A stretch of DNA of 64,000 nucleotides from Microbacterium ulmi (GTDB lineage: Bacteria; Actinomycetota; Actinomycetes; Actinomycetales; Microbacteriaceae), in NCBI RefSeq assembly GCF_011759705.1, contig NZ_JAAOZF010000001.1, positions 2,252,146-2,316,145 on the forward strand, given 5' to 3'. The notes under the pieces are model-generated. The model worked only from the letters and a program-made list of their open reading frames with translations. It made no database searches and was not told the DNA's origin. Below, in pieces: positions 25,498-33,153 of this stretch. Every line of letters begins with the position of its first letter. Position 1 is the first letter of the stretch. The position numbers were made by a program, and so were the translations under genes.

Positions 25498-26138
25498 CTC
25501 GAGCCTCCTTCCGTCGTGACGCCGGCGCCCGCGGGTGCGAAGGCCAGGAGGCGCTGCACGTGGCGCGCGAGGATGTCGGTCTCGAGGTTGACGCGGTCGC
25601 GGGGGACGCGAGCGCCGAGGGTCGTGGCGGCGAGGGTCTCGGGGATGAGAGAGACCTCGAACCACTGCTGCGCGGCATCCGCGGGCGAGACGGCGCTGAC
25701 CGTGAGCGAGACGCCGTCGACCGCGATGGAGCCCTTGTCGACGACGAGCGGCGCGAGGTTGGCCGGCAGCGAGATGCGCAGCACCTGCCACTGCTCGCCC
25801 GGGCGCACCTCGAGAACCTCGCCCGTGCCGTCGATGTGCCCCTGGACGATGTGGCCGCCGAGGCGCCCGTGCGCGACCGTCGCGCGCTCCAGGTTGACGG
25901 GCCGCCCGGCTGCGACGCCCGCGAGCGTCGACATGTCGAGCGTCTGCCTCATGACATCGGCGGTGAACCAGTCCTCGCCCTGGTCGACGACCGTCAGGCA
26001 CACGCCGCTGACGGAGATCGAGTCGCCGTGCGCGGCGTCCGACACCGCTCTGGGGCCCCGAACCGTGAGGCGCACGCCGTCGCCGGACGGCGCGACGGCC
26101 GTGATCTCGCCGATCTCCTCGATGATCCCGGTGAACAT
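25494..26138 (-). CDS. ribE: Riboflavin synthase, alpha subunit
   Basis: Dismutates two lumazine molecules to riboflavin. 214 residues with the invariant MFTGIIEEIG N-terminus and two internally similar halves: SISVSGVCLTVV in the first and SIAVDGVSLTVS in the second, each a flavin-binding barrel. GHIVQGHIDGTGEV marks the inter-domain region. It starts at ATG 26138, sharing one base with the ribD stop. Also called ribC in some species. Confidence 0.96.
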   Translation of the reverse strand: MFTGIIEEIGEITAVAPSGDGVRLTVRGPRAVSDAAHGDSISVSGVCLTVVDQGEDWFTADVMRQTLDMSTLAGVAAGRPVNLERATVAHGRLGGHIVQGHIDGTGEVLEVRPGEQWQVLRISLPANLAPLVVDKGSIAVDGVSLTVSAVSPADAAQQWFEVSLIPETLAATTLGARVPRDRVNLETDILARHVQRLLAFAPAGAGVTTEGGSR

Positions 26139-27217
26139 CAGCTGTCTCCTTCTCGGGCGGCCGTGGCCTCGGCGGACTGCGCGGCGTATGCCTGCGCGGC
26201 CCGGCGGACGGGGTGCGCGACGACGAGCAGGTCGTCGCCGAAGTGCTCGACGGATGCCACGGTCAGCCGCACCTGATCGGCGATGGTGTCGACTCCGACG
26301 TCGCGCAGCGCGAGGCCGTCGCCGCCGAGCAGGGTCGGCGCGATGTACGCGAGCACCTCGTCGGCGAACCCGTGCCGGACGAACGAGCTCGCGACGGTCG
26401 GCCCGCCCTCGACGAACACGCGGTGCACGCCGCGTTCGCGCAGGTCGGCCAGCAGCGCCGCCAGGTCGTAGCCGTCGTGCTGGACGAAGGGGCGCGGATG
26501 CCGACGCACGGCGGCGTCGGCCGGCACGGGACGCGAGCCGACGACGACGGGCAGCGGCTGCGTCTCGTACAGGGTGCCGTCCGGGCGGCGCGCCGTGAGC
26601 GCGGGATCATCCGCCAGCACGGTCCCCATGCCGACCACGATCGCATCGGCGAGCGCTCGACGGCGGTGCACGTCGGCGCGGGCCTGCGGGCCCGTGATCC
26701 ACTGGCTCGTCCCGTCGGCCGCGGCGGCGCGGCCGTCGAGGGACTGCGCCCACTTCACCGTGACGTGCGGGCGTCCGAGCCGCTGCACCTCGAGCCACGA
26801 GTGCAGGAGGGCCTCGGCATCCGCCGCCAGGACACCGGACTCCACATCGACGCCCGCAGAGCGGAGCCGCTCGGCGCCGCCCGACGAGACGACGTTGGGA
26901 TCGGCGACGGCGTAGACCACCCGCGCGACGCCGGCGTCGATGAGCGCCTCCGAGCACGGCCCCGTGCGGCCCGTGTGGTTGCACGGCTCGAGCGTCACGA
27001 CGGCCGTCGCGCCGCGCGTCTGGTCGGGCGCGAGATGCGAGAGCGCGTCGATCTCGGCGTGCGGCGTGCCCGCGCCGCGATGCCACCCCTCGGCGATGAC
27101 CTCGCCCGCGGGGGAGAGGATGACGGCCCCGACCTGCGGGTTCACGCCGCGAGGACCGCGTTCGGCGAGTGCCAGCGCGCGGCGCATGGCTCGTCGCTCG
27201 GTCTCTGCCCTCGTCAT
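26138..27217 (-). CDS. ribD: Bifunctional pyrimidine deaminase/reductase
   Basis: Carries out the deamination and reduction steps of riboflavin synthesis. 359 residues. The N-terminal deaminase (about 1-145) has zinc motifs HAEIDAL and TLEPCNHTGRTGPC; the C-terminal NADPH reductase (about 150-359) has VTVKWAQSLDGR and FVEGGPTVASSF. The ATG at 27217 follows a GGGCGGGA-type site; a longer in-frame extension upstream reads into the riboswitch linker and is rejected. First gene of the operon, about 70 nt after the riboswitch. Confidence 0.95.
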   Translation of the reverse strand: MTRAETERRAMRRALALAERGPRGVNPQVGAVILSPAGEVIAEGWHRGAGTPHAEIDALSHLAPDQTRGATAVVTLEPCNHTGRTGPCSEALIDAGVARVVYAVADPNVVSSGGAERLRSAGVDVESGVLAADAEALLHSWLEVQRLGRPHVTVKWAQSLDGRAAAADGTSQWITGPQARADVHRRRALADAIVVGMGTVLADDPALTARRPDGTLYETQPLPVVVGSRPVPADAAVRRHPRPFVQHDGYDLAALLADLRERGVHRVFVEGGPTVASSFVRHGFADEVLAYIAPTLLGGDGLALRDVGVDTIADQVRLTVASVEHFGDDLLVVAHPVRRAAQAYAAQSAEATAAREGDS

Positions 27218-27287
27218 CCGATTCCCGCCCTGAGTCTTCGTCCAGGGGATGACGGGAGGAACGACGGCATGAACCGTGCCGCGCGTG

Positions 27288-27442
27288 CTGCCTCCCATCC
27301 GGACTAGCGACGAACCCTCGTCGCATCACCGTCGGTCCCGGATTTCCACCGGATCGGCTTCGCTCGACACCCGTTCCCGGATGCCGTGCTCTGCTCGCGG
27401 ACTGTCACCGCCGGTTCGGATTCGCACCGACCCCGGAGCACG
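27288..27442 (-). promoter_or_regulatory. FMN riboswitch (RFN element)
   Basis: The minus strand shows the conserved FMN aptamer in order: CTCCGGGGTCGGTGCGAATC at the 5' side, ACCGGCGGTGACAGTCCGCG, a variable stem, GATCCGGTGGAAATCCGGGA, CCGACGGTGA and the closing AGTCCGGATGGGAG. It lies directly before ribD, so it senses FMN and lowers expression of ribD-E-BA-H. A -10-like TAGACT at 27455-27460 places the transcript start just before the aptamer. Confidence 0.95.
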
Positions 27443-27543
27443 TTGATGCTCTCGAGTCTAGTCAACGCGGCATCGGGGGTTTCATTCCCCGTCGCACGGC
27501 GGGGGGATGACGCGTGACGATCCCTTTCGGATGACAGAGAATG

Positions 27544-27555
27544 GAATACGTATTC
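27544..27555. promoter_or_regulatory. Perfect palindrome GAATACGTATTC (copy 1)
   Basis: A 12-bp perfect palindrome upstream of the ABC importer, identical to one at the promoter of the convergent cyclase gene (33000-33011). It is 132 bp upstream of the -35 of the importer promoter, so it may act through looping, activation or a second promoter. Confidence 0.6.
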
Positions 27556-27687
27556 GCTCGAAAGGTGCATCGGGGGCGACATGAGCGCGTGTCTCGAGCA
27601 CTGCTCCGATGGCACCATGTGTCGACCGAATCGTTGCGGCGACGGTTGTGACCGACTCTGCCCGCGATCCGTGCGGTGGGATTTCTG

Positions 27688-27716
27688 TTGACAGGCCAGA
27701 ATCGCCGATTTAGCAT
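27688..27716 (+). promoter_or_regulatory. Sigma-70-type promoter of the ABC importer island
   Basis: TTGACA (27688-27693), a 17-bp spacer and TAGCAT (27711-27716): the best vegetative promoter in the window. The predicted start near 27723 gives a leader of about 217 nt. Confidence 0.7.
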
Positions 27717-27939
27717 GGGTACGTAACCACAGCGAAGTGACGTCCACCGATGGAAGGCGGGAGACATCGATCCGGGGCGGCGCCAGGGCGAGCGATGGAG
27801 CGCCGCTGAAGGAGTGCCCGCTCGGCTCGGCTCCGGTCTGGCACAGGCAGGAGCACACCGCCGGCGGGTCGTCGCCGCCGGCAGCGGCTGACAGGGTGGC
27901 GGAGCGCCGCCGAACACCATACAGAGTGGAAGTCGATCA

Positions 27940-28995
27940 ATGAAGATGAAGACATCACGTGCACTGGCCGTCGCAGGCGTCTTGGCGGCGTCGATGACAT
28001 TGGGCGCATGCTCGGGCGGTGGCGACACCGCGCCATCCGCCGGCGACGCCTCGACGTCGTCGTGGGCCGACGTCGAGGCCGCCGCCGAGCAGGAGGGCCA
28101 GGTCACCGTCTACCTCGCGTCGCAGGACGCCGTGAACCAGGCCCTCGTCGCAGGTTTCGAGGCGGAGTATCCGAACATCGACGTCAACTTCGTGCGACTG
28201 GACTCCGGGCCCATGTCGGCGCGCATCGCCTCCGAGGTGCAGGCGGGGTCGACGACGGCGGATGTCGTGATGATGGCGGACAACGTCCAGCTCGAGGCGA
28301 ACCCCGAGTGGTATCGCGACATCACGTCGCTTCCGTCGTACGGCGACGTGCCCGAGGACCGCCGGGTCTCCGATCACTACGTCATCACGCAGACGGCGCC
28401 GTTCGTGATCACCTACAACACCGACAAGATCGAGAAGAGCGACCTCCCGAAGACGTGGAAGGAACTCGCGGCCTCGCCCATCCTCGCGAACTCGCTGCTG
28501 ATCGATCCGCGCGTGGCGTCGTCGTTCATGGCGGTGGACTACTTCATCTCGCAGAACGACGGTGAGGAAGTCCTCAAGGCGTACGGCGAGAAGAGCAAGG
28601 GTCTGAGCCAGGGGGCCGCTCCCGGCGTCCAGCAGGTGATCGCGGGCGAGGCCGACGCGCTCTTCCCGAACGTGCGCGAGCACACGGACGCCGCGCGTGA
28701 GCAGGGTGCGCACGTCGAGACGACCGTGCCGACCCCCACGATCTCCACGGTGAACCTGTGGGCGCTCCCCGAGGCGGCGCAGGCTCCCAATGCCGGCGCA
28801 GTCTTCATGAACTACGCGATGAGCAAGGCGGGACTCGCGGCCACCTGCCTCAAGGGCACCTACCAGCCCGTCGCATACAGCGACATCCCGGACTGCCCGC
28901 AGGAGGCACCCGGCACGACCCGCGTCCTCGACATCTACCCGAAGCTGACGGACGACGTGAAGGCGGACATCCTCGCACTCCTCGGACTTCAGTAG
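27940..28995 (+). CDS. ABC importer substrate-binding lipoprotein (family 1/6, ferric/2-AEP-like fold)
   Basis: Exported solute-binding lipoprotein of 351 residues. The signal is MKMKTSRALAVAGVLAASM with lipobox LGAC, then a Ser/Gly/Asp-rich tether. The mature fold matches the AfuA/FbpA/PotD-like class (VTVYLASQDAVNQALVAGF; ADVVMMADNVQLEA). The adjacent Tyr pair used by iron-binding FbpA proteins is not seen, so iron is unlikely. First gene of an importer with an ATPase and one fused permease. A hydrolase under the same putative operator suggests an amide, lactone or aromatic ligand (inference). Confidence 0.85.
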   Translation: MKMKTSRALAVAGVLAASMTLGACSGGGDTAPSAGDASTSSWADVEAAAEQEGQVTVYLASQDAVNQALVAGFEAEYPNIDVNFVRLDSGPMSARIASEVQAGSTTADVVMMADNVQLEANPEWYRDITSLPSYGDVPEDRRVSDHYVITQTAPFVITYNTDKIEKSDLPKTWKELAASPILANSLLIDPRVASSFMAVDYFISQNDGEEVLKAYGEKSKGLSQGAAPGVQQVIAGEADALFPNVREHTDAAREQGAHVETTVPTPTISTVNLWALPEAAQAPNAGAVFMNYAMSKAGLAATCLKGTYQPVAYSDIPDCPQEAPGTTRVLDIYPKLTDDVKADILALLGLQ

Positions 28996-29004
28996 ACCCG
29001 CACA

Positions 29005-29058
29005 CGCGAGCGGCCGACAGTCTGGGCCCGTCGGGCCCCGGACCGTCGACCGCTCGCG
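29005..29058 (+). other. Intercistronic stem-loop between binding protein and ATPase
   Basis: CGCGAGCGG (29005-29013) pairs with CCGCTCGCG (29050-29058), enclosing a second GGGCCC stem. Such hairpins often stabilise the upstream binding-protein message or cause partial termination, giving excess binding protein over ATPase. The specific effect here is inference. Confidence 0.55.
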
Positions 29059-29111
29059 GTCGTCGGGACCAGACTGCGGAGCAGCATCGATTGATCGAGA
29101 AGGACAAGGGC

Positions 29112-30275
29112 ATGGCGAAGGATTCCGTGATCGAAGACGTGGAGAAGCAGCTTCCGCTGATCGCGAGCGACGTGAGCAAGCACTTCAAGCGCGCGAGCGG
29201 TGAGACCACGAAGGCGCTCGACGACGTCTCGCTGAAGGTCGAGAAGGGCGAGATGATCGTCCTGCTCGGACCGAGCGGATGCGGAAAGACGACGCTGCTC
29301 AGATGCGTGGCGGGTCTCGAGTACCCCGACGCCGGCACGATGTCGCTGGCCGGCGAGCTGGTCTACGACCGCAGCAAGAAGGTGTCGGTGCCGGCCAATC
29401 GCCGCGACATCAACATGATGTTCCAGACGTACGCACTGTGGCCGCACCTGACTCTGGTCGACAACGTCGCCTACCCGTTGCGCGTCGACGGAATGAAGAG
29501 GGCGGCCGCTCGGGCCCGAGCGCTCGAGTACCTCGAGCTGGTGGGAATCGGAGGCCTCGGCAAGCAGTACCCGTCGCAGGCCTCGGGAGGACAGCAGCAG
29601 CGGGCCGCGTTGGCGCGCACCCTCGTCGCGGCGCCGTCCCTCGTGCTGTTCGACGAGCCCCTCTCGAACGTCGACGCCAAGGTCAGGGTCGCCCTGCGTG
29701 CCGAGATCAGCCGCCTCCACCACGAACTCGGGTTCGCGGCGCTGTATGTGACGCACGACCAGTCGGAGGCACTCGCTCTGGGAGACCGGGTCGCCGTCAT
29801 GAACTCCGGACGGATCATGGAGTTCGCGACCCCCACCCAGCTCTACTCGAAGCCCGACACGCGGTTCGTCGCCGAGTTCCTCGGGTCCGCGAACGTCCTT
29901 CCCGCGTCGATTCTCGACATCGGCGAGACCGAGCTGCGGCTTCGAACGGCATCGGCGGGCGACCTCGTCGTCCCCCGCGGCGCCCTGCTCTCGCCGGAGC
30001 CGCATCCGGCCGAGGTCTTCGTCATGTGGCGGCCCGAGAACGCCGTTGTCGGGCCCGCAGGTGCCGGCGACGCCGTGTCGGACTCGTCGTCGATCGACGG
30101 CGTGGTCGCCGACGCCATCTTCGCCGGCTCCCACACCGACCTCACCGTCGCGCTCGCAGACGGCAGGACCATCCATGCCTTCGCGCCGGGCGTCAACTCG
30201 CACGAGGCGTTCGCCATCGACGATCGCGTGATCGTCCGGGTCCCGCACGATGCGCTGCGCATCCTGGTCGCGTGA
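29112..30275 (+). CDS. ABC importer ATP-binding subunit (PotA/FbpC class)
   Basis: A 387-residue ATPase with Walker A GPSGCGKTT, signature ASGGQQQRAALAR (first Leu/Ser replaced by Ala-Ser), Walker B LVLFDEPLSNVD and switch His in VTHDQSEAL. A C-terminal OB-type regulatory domain (TOBE, about 290-387: EVFVMWRPENAVV, VVADAIFAGSHTDLTV) is complete. The ATG at 29112 follows AGGACAAGGG. It lies 116 bp after the binding-protein gene and 10 bp before the permease, which supports one operon. Confidence 0.9.
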   Translation: MAKDSVIEDVEKQLPLIASDVSKHFKRASGETTKALDDVSLKVEKGEMIVLLGPSGCGKTTLLRCVAGLEYPDAGTMSLAGELVYDRSKKVSVPANRRDINMMFQTYALWPHLTLVDNVAYPLRVDGMKRAAARARALEYLELVGIGGLGKQYPSQASGGQQQRAALARTLVAAPSLVLFDEPLSNVDAKVRVALRAEISRLHHELGFAALYVTHDQSEALALGDRVAVMNSGRIMEFATPTQLYSKPDTRFVAEFLGSANVLPASILDIGETELRLRTASAGDLVVPRGALLSPEPHPAEVFVMWRPENAVVGPAGAGDAVSDSSSIDGVVADAIFAGSHTDLTVALADGRTIHAFAPGVNSHEAFAIDDRVIVRVPHDALRILVA

Positions 30276-30285
30276 GGAGTCGACG

Positions 30286-32016
30286 ATGACCGCATCCACG
30301 CCGAGTCCTTGGGAGATCGCCGACGCCGTGCCCGTCCGCGGGCGGCGCAAGTCGCGCGGCACAGGACCGAGCATCTTCACGCCGATCGTCATCGCGGCAT
30401 CCGCCGTGATCGCGTTCCTCGTCCTCCTCCCCGCGGCACGCATCGTGCAGAGCGGCGTCACCGAGATGGGGTGGAGCGGTCTCGTCCGGCTGGTCACGCG
30501 ACCGTACTTCGGGCAGCTCATGGGCGAGACGGCCATCGTCGTGGTCAGCTCGTCCGTGCTCGCCATCGTCGTCGCGACACTGCTGGCGTGGCTCAATGAG
30601 CGGACGGACGCGACGATGGGCGTCGCGGGAGATCTCCTGCCGCTCGTGCCGCTCTTCCTGCCGTCCGTGGCGATGGCGATCGGCTGGGTCATGCTCGCTG
30701 CACCCGACGCCGGCTTCATCAACGGTGCCCTCAGCCTGCTGCCGGGCTCTCCGCAGGTCGACATCTACTCCTATCCGGGTCTCATCTTCGTCTACGTTCT
30801 GGTGCTGGTCCCGTACGCCTACCTGCCGATCAGTGCGGCCTTTCGCGCTCTGGATCTCTCGCGCGAAGAGGCGGCCCGCGTCTGCGGCGCGGGAAACGTG
30901 CGCGTCTTCTTCACCGTCGCGCTCCGCAGCGTCGCGCCGGCCATCGCGAGCTCGCTCGTGCTGGTCGTGATCGTCGCCTTCGCTATGTACTCGATCCCCA
31001 CCGTGATCGCGACGAGGGCGAGGATCGACATCGTCGCCGTCTCGATCGTGGAGGCGGTCACGCAGACCTACCCGATCGACTACAGCACCGCCCTCGGACT
31101 GAGTCTCATCATGTTCGCGATCCTGTTCGCGCTGTGGCTGCTGCAGCAGCGCGTCCTCGGCCAGGGGCGCTTCGCCCGCGTCGGCGACCGCACCGAGGGC
31201 GCATCCCTCACGCGTCTGGGCGGGTGGCGCTGGGTGGCGCGGGGAATGATGATCCTCTACATCCTGTGCGCAGCCGTCCTGCCGGTCGCCGCCCTTGTCG
31301 TGGTGAGCTTCCAGAGGTTCTGGACGCCGGACTTCGCCAACGCGATCTGGGGATTCGAGAACTACGTCAAGGTCTTCAACGACCAGGTGGGCATGAAGGC
31401 GCTCGTGAACAGCCTTCAGCTCGGCGTGACGGCGGCGGCCGCGACGATCGTCGCGGCCCTCCTGATCATCATCTTCAAGCAGCGCAATCCGCACGGGATA
31501 CTGCAGCGGATCGTCGACGGCGTCTCCAAGCTCCCCGCCGTGGTGTCGCACATCGTGCTCGGCATCGGCATCGTGCTGGCCTTCGCGGGTCCGCCGTTCC
31601 GGCTGGGGTCGACCGTCTGGATCATCCTGCTGGCCTACCTGCTCACGTATCTGCCGTACGCGATGCTGACTCTCGAGGGCTCGCGCGCGCAGATCTCGGA
31701 CTCGCTCACCGAGGCTGCCCAGGTCAGCGGTGCCTGGGACTGGCGGGCCGTGCGGACCGTGGTCCTCCCGCTCATGGTCCCGGGCATCGCGTCGGCCGGG
31801 GCGCTGCTGTTCGTGCTCATGACGGGCGATCTCTCGCTCGCCGTGCTGCTCTCGACGCCCCGCACGCCGGTGATGGGACTCATCGTCCTCGACTACTGGG
31901 GTCAGGGCACCATCCCCTCTGTCGCGACGATCTCGGTCATCATGACGGTGATCTCGGCGATCGTCGTCGGCGTCCTGCAGTTCCTGGGGCGCCCTCGCTA
32001 CCTTCACAAGAGGTAG
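30286..32016 (+). CDS. ABC importer permease, fused FbpB-type
   Basis: A 576-residue permease made of two fused membrane domains, each with its own ATPase-docking EAA loop: EEAARVCGAGNVRVFFTVAL (about 200-220) and EAAQVSGAWDWRAVRTVVLP (about 480-500). Twelve or so hydrophobic segments are present. This FbpB/ThiP-like fusion removes the need for a second permease gene, matching the three-gene importer. The ATG at 30286 follows GAGGAG. It faces the cyclase gene, and a hairpin separates the two stops. Confidence 0.9.
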   Translation: MTASTPSPWEIADAVPVRGRRKSRGTGPSIFTPIVIAASAVIAFLVLLPAARIVQSGVTEMGWSGLVRLVTRPYFGQLMGETAIVVVSSSVLAIVVATLLAWLNERTDATMGVAGDLLPLVPLFLPSVAMAIGWVMLAAPDAGFINGALSLLPGSPQVDIYSYPGLIFVYVLVLVPYAYLPISAAFRALDLSREEAARVCGAGNVRVFFTVALRSVAPAIASSLVLVVIVAFAMYSIPTVIATRARIDIVAVSIVEAVTQTYPIDYSTALGLSLIMFAILFALWLLQQRVLGQGRFARVGDRTEGASLTRLGGWRWVARGMMILYILCAAVLPVAALVVVSFQRFWTPDFANAIWGFENYVKVFNDQVGMKALVNSLQLGVTAAAATIVAALLIIIFKQRNPHGILQRIVDGVSKLPAVVSHIVLGIGIVLAFAGPPFRLGSTVWIILLAYLLTYLPYAMLTLEGSRAQISDSLTEAAQVSGAWDWRAVRTVVLPLMVPGIASAGALLFVLMTGDLSLAVLLSTPRTPVMGLIVLDYWGQGTIPSVATISVIMTVISAIVVGVLQFLGRPRYLHKR

Positions 32017-32031
32017 GCGCCGCCGCACGCG

Positions 32032-32064
32032 GAGGGCCGCGCCGGCGACGCCGACGCGGCCCTC
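32032..32064. terminator. Bidirectional hairpin between importer and cyclase
   Basis: Arms GAGGGCCGCG and CGCGGCCCTC (10 bp) with a 13-nt loop between the convergent stops at 32016 and 32072. Confidence 0.7.
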
Positions 32065-32071
32065 GGGGGGA

Positions 32072-32893
32072 CTACTCGGCCGTCTTGACGGCGGCGAACG
32101 GACGCGCAGGCGATCCGGTCGCTCCGACGAGCGGCAGCGGCGCGAGGACGAAGAGGAATTCGCCGACCCCTGCCGCGGCGAGTCCGCCCAGACGCATGAT
32201 CTCGATGATGTGGATGCCCTCGTCCACCAGCAGGCGCTTGTGTACGGGGAGCCCGCGGGAGCGTGTGAGAGGGGCGAACCGCTCGAAGGGGATCGTCTCG
32301 CCGCCGACCGCGCGCGGCCTGCGCCGGGCGATCCAGTCCGCGCCGTCCGGTCCGATGCCCGGCAGGCCCGTCGTCTCGCCTTCGAACGCCGCCCGATCGC
32401 CGAAGAGCTGATCCCAGCCGGTGCGCACGAGAAGGACCCCGCCGGGCTGAGGCTCGGCGCCCGCCCGTTCGAGCGCCGCATCGAGGTGCTCCGGGAGCAC
32501 TTCTTCGTCGGGGTCCAGACGTTCGCGGCCGAGCACTGCCGGGATGTCGAGAAGGATCCCCTGGCACATCAGGATCGGGATCTGCTCCGCGCCGTGCTTG
32601 ACGTAGCGACCCGTGTCCATCGCCTCTTCGACGGGCACGCCCCCGAAGAGCTTGCCGTCGAAGGAGGCGTGCGCGAGCGCGTCGATGTGGGTTCCGACGT
32701 GCCCGCTCGTGAAGAGGATCTCGGTCGATCCGCTGGAGCCGTCCTTGCGGATGATGTCTCCGTGACGACGAGTGACGCTCATGCGGAAGGGCGGATGATC
32801 GGCCGACTGCGGCACGCCGTTCTCGAGCGGGTGGGCCAGGTCGTAGATCCTCACCCCCTCGCCGGCCAGTGCGATCAGATCCTGTGTTGTCAT
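32072..32893 (-). CDS. Cyclase/kynurenine-formamidase-family hydrolase
   Basis: A 273-residue metal-dependent hydrolase of the cyclase (PF04199) family, which includes bacterial kynurenine formamidase and isatin hydrolase. The metal motif is seen in GHVGTHIDALAHASFDGK (HxxTHxDxxxH-like), with DLAHPLENGVPQ at the N-terminus and LLVDEGIHIIEIMRLGGLA near the C-terminus. ATG 32893 follows AAAGGTGA. The gene faces the importer and carries the same GAATACGTATTC palindrome at its promoter, so its substrate is probably what the importer brings in (inference). Exact substrate unknown. Confidence 0.87.
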   Translation of the reverse strand: MTTQDLIALAGEGVRIYDLAHPLENGVPQSADHPPFRMSVTRRHGDIIRKDGSSGSTEILFTSGHVGTHIDALAHASFDGKLFGGVPVEEAMDTGRYVKHGAEQIPILMCQGILLDIPAVLGRERLDPDEEVLPEHLDAALERAGAEPQPGGVLLVRTGWDQLFGDRAAFEGETTGLPGIGPDGADWIARRRPRAVGGETIPFERFAPLTRSRGLPVHKRLLVDEGIHIIEIMRLGGLAAAGVGEFLFVLAPLPLVGATGSPARPFAAVKTAE

Positions 32894-32999
32894 GACTTCA
32901 CCTTTCATCGTCGAGAGAGAAGACACGATCGCCCCGGCGGGTCCCCACCGCCGCCTGGACGCCGACGCAGAGAGTCCGCGATGCACGGAACTCGAGGCT

Positions 33000-33019
33000 G
33001 AATACGTATTCTCATCATA
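33000..33019 (-). promoter_or_regulatory. Cyclase promoter with palindrome GAATACGTATTC (copy 2)
   Basis: Minus-strand -10 TATGAT (33014-33019) is followed after 2 bp by the perfect palindrome at 33000-33011, which would cover the transcription start. This is a classic repressor position. Copy 1 is at 27544-27555. Confidence 0.65.
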
Positions 33020-33153
33020 TCGCGGAACGAGTAGCATCGCTGATGGCTCCCGCGCGGAAGGCGCCCGCACGCTCGCCTGCACGTATGTGCACGGGCGCTG
33101 CAAGAAGTCCTGTCTGTGACAGCATGGCCGAAGGGTCAGGAGGAGGGGAACGG

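Larger units (their letters stand above)
27443..27939. other. Divergent control region between rib operon and ABC island
   Basis: 497 bp without a gene. It holds the rib promoter (-10 TAGACT, minus strand), a perfect palindrome at 27544-27555, a strong plus-strand promoter at 27688-27716 and a leader of about 217 nt with GC-rich stems before the binding-protein gene. Base composition from 27500 to 27720 is distinctly less GC-rich than in its neighbours. No known riboswitch consensus was recognised in the leader. Confidence 0.5.

Noticed and set aside
27723..27939. Possible riboswitch (TPP, guanidine or glycine type) in the 217-nt leader of the island importer
   Set aside because: I looked for the conserved cores (for example CTGAGA and ACCTGA for TPP) and did not find them; only generic GC stems are present.
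27462..28106. Possible minus-strand gene in the long intergenic region
   Set aside because: It overlaps the importer promoter and signal-peptide region and has a Cys/Arg/Pro-rich composition with no ribosome site.
27940..32016. Ferric-iron transporter (FbpABC)
   Set aside because: Gene layout and folds fit, but the tandem Tyr iron ligands of FbpA are not visible and a cyclase-type hydrolase shares the operator.
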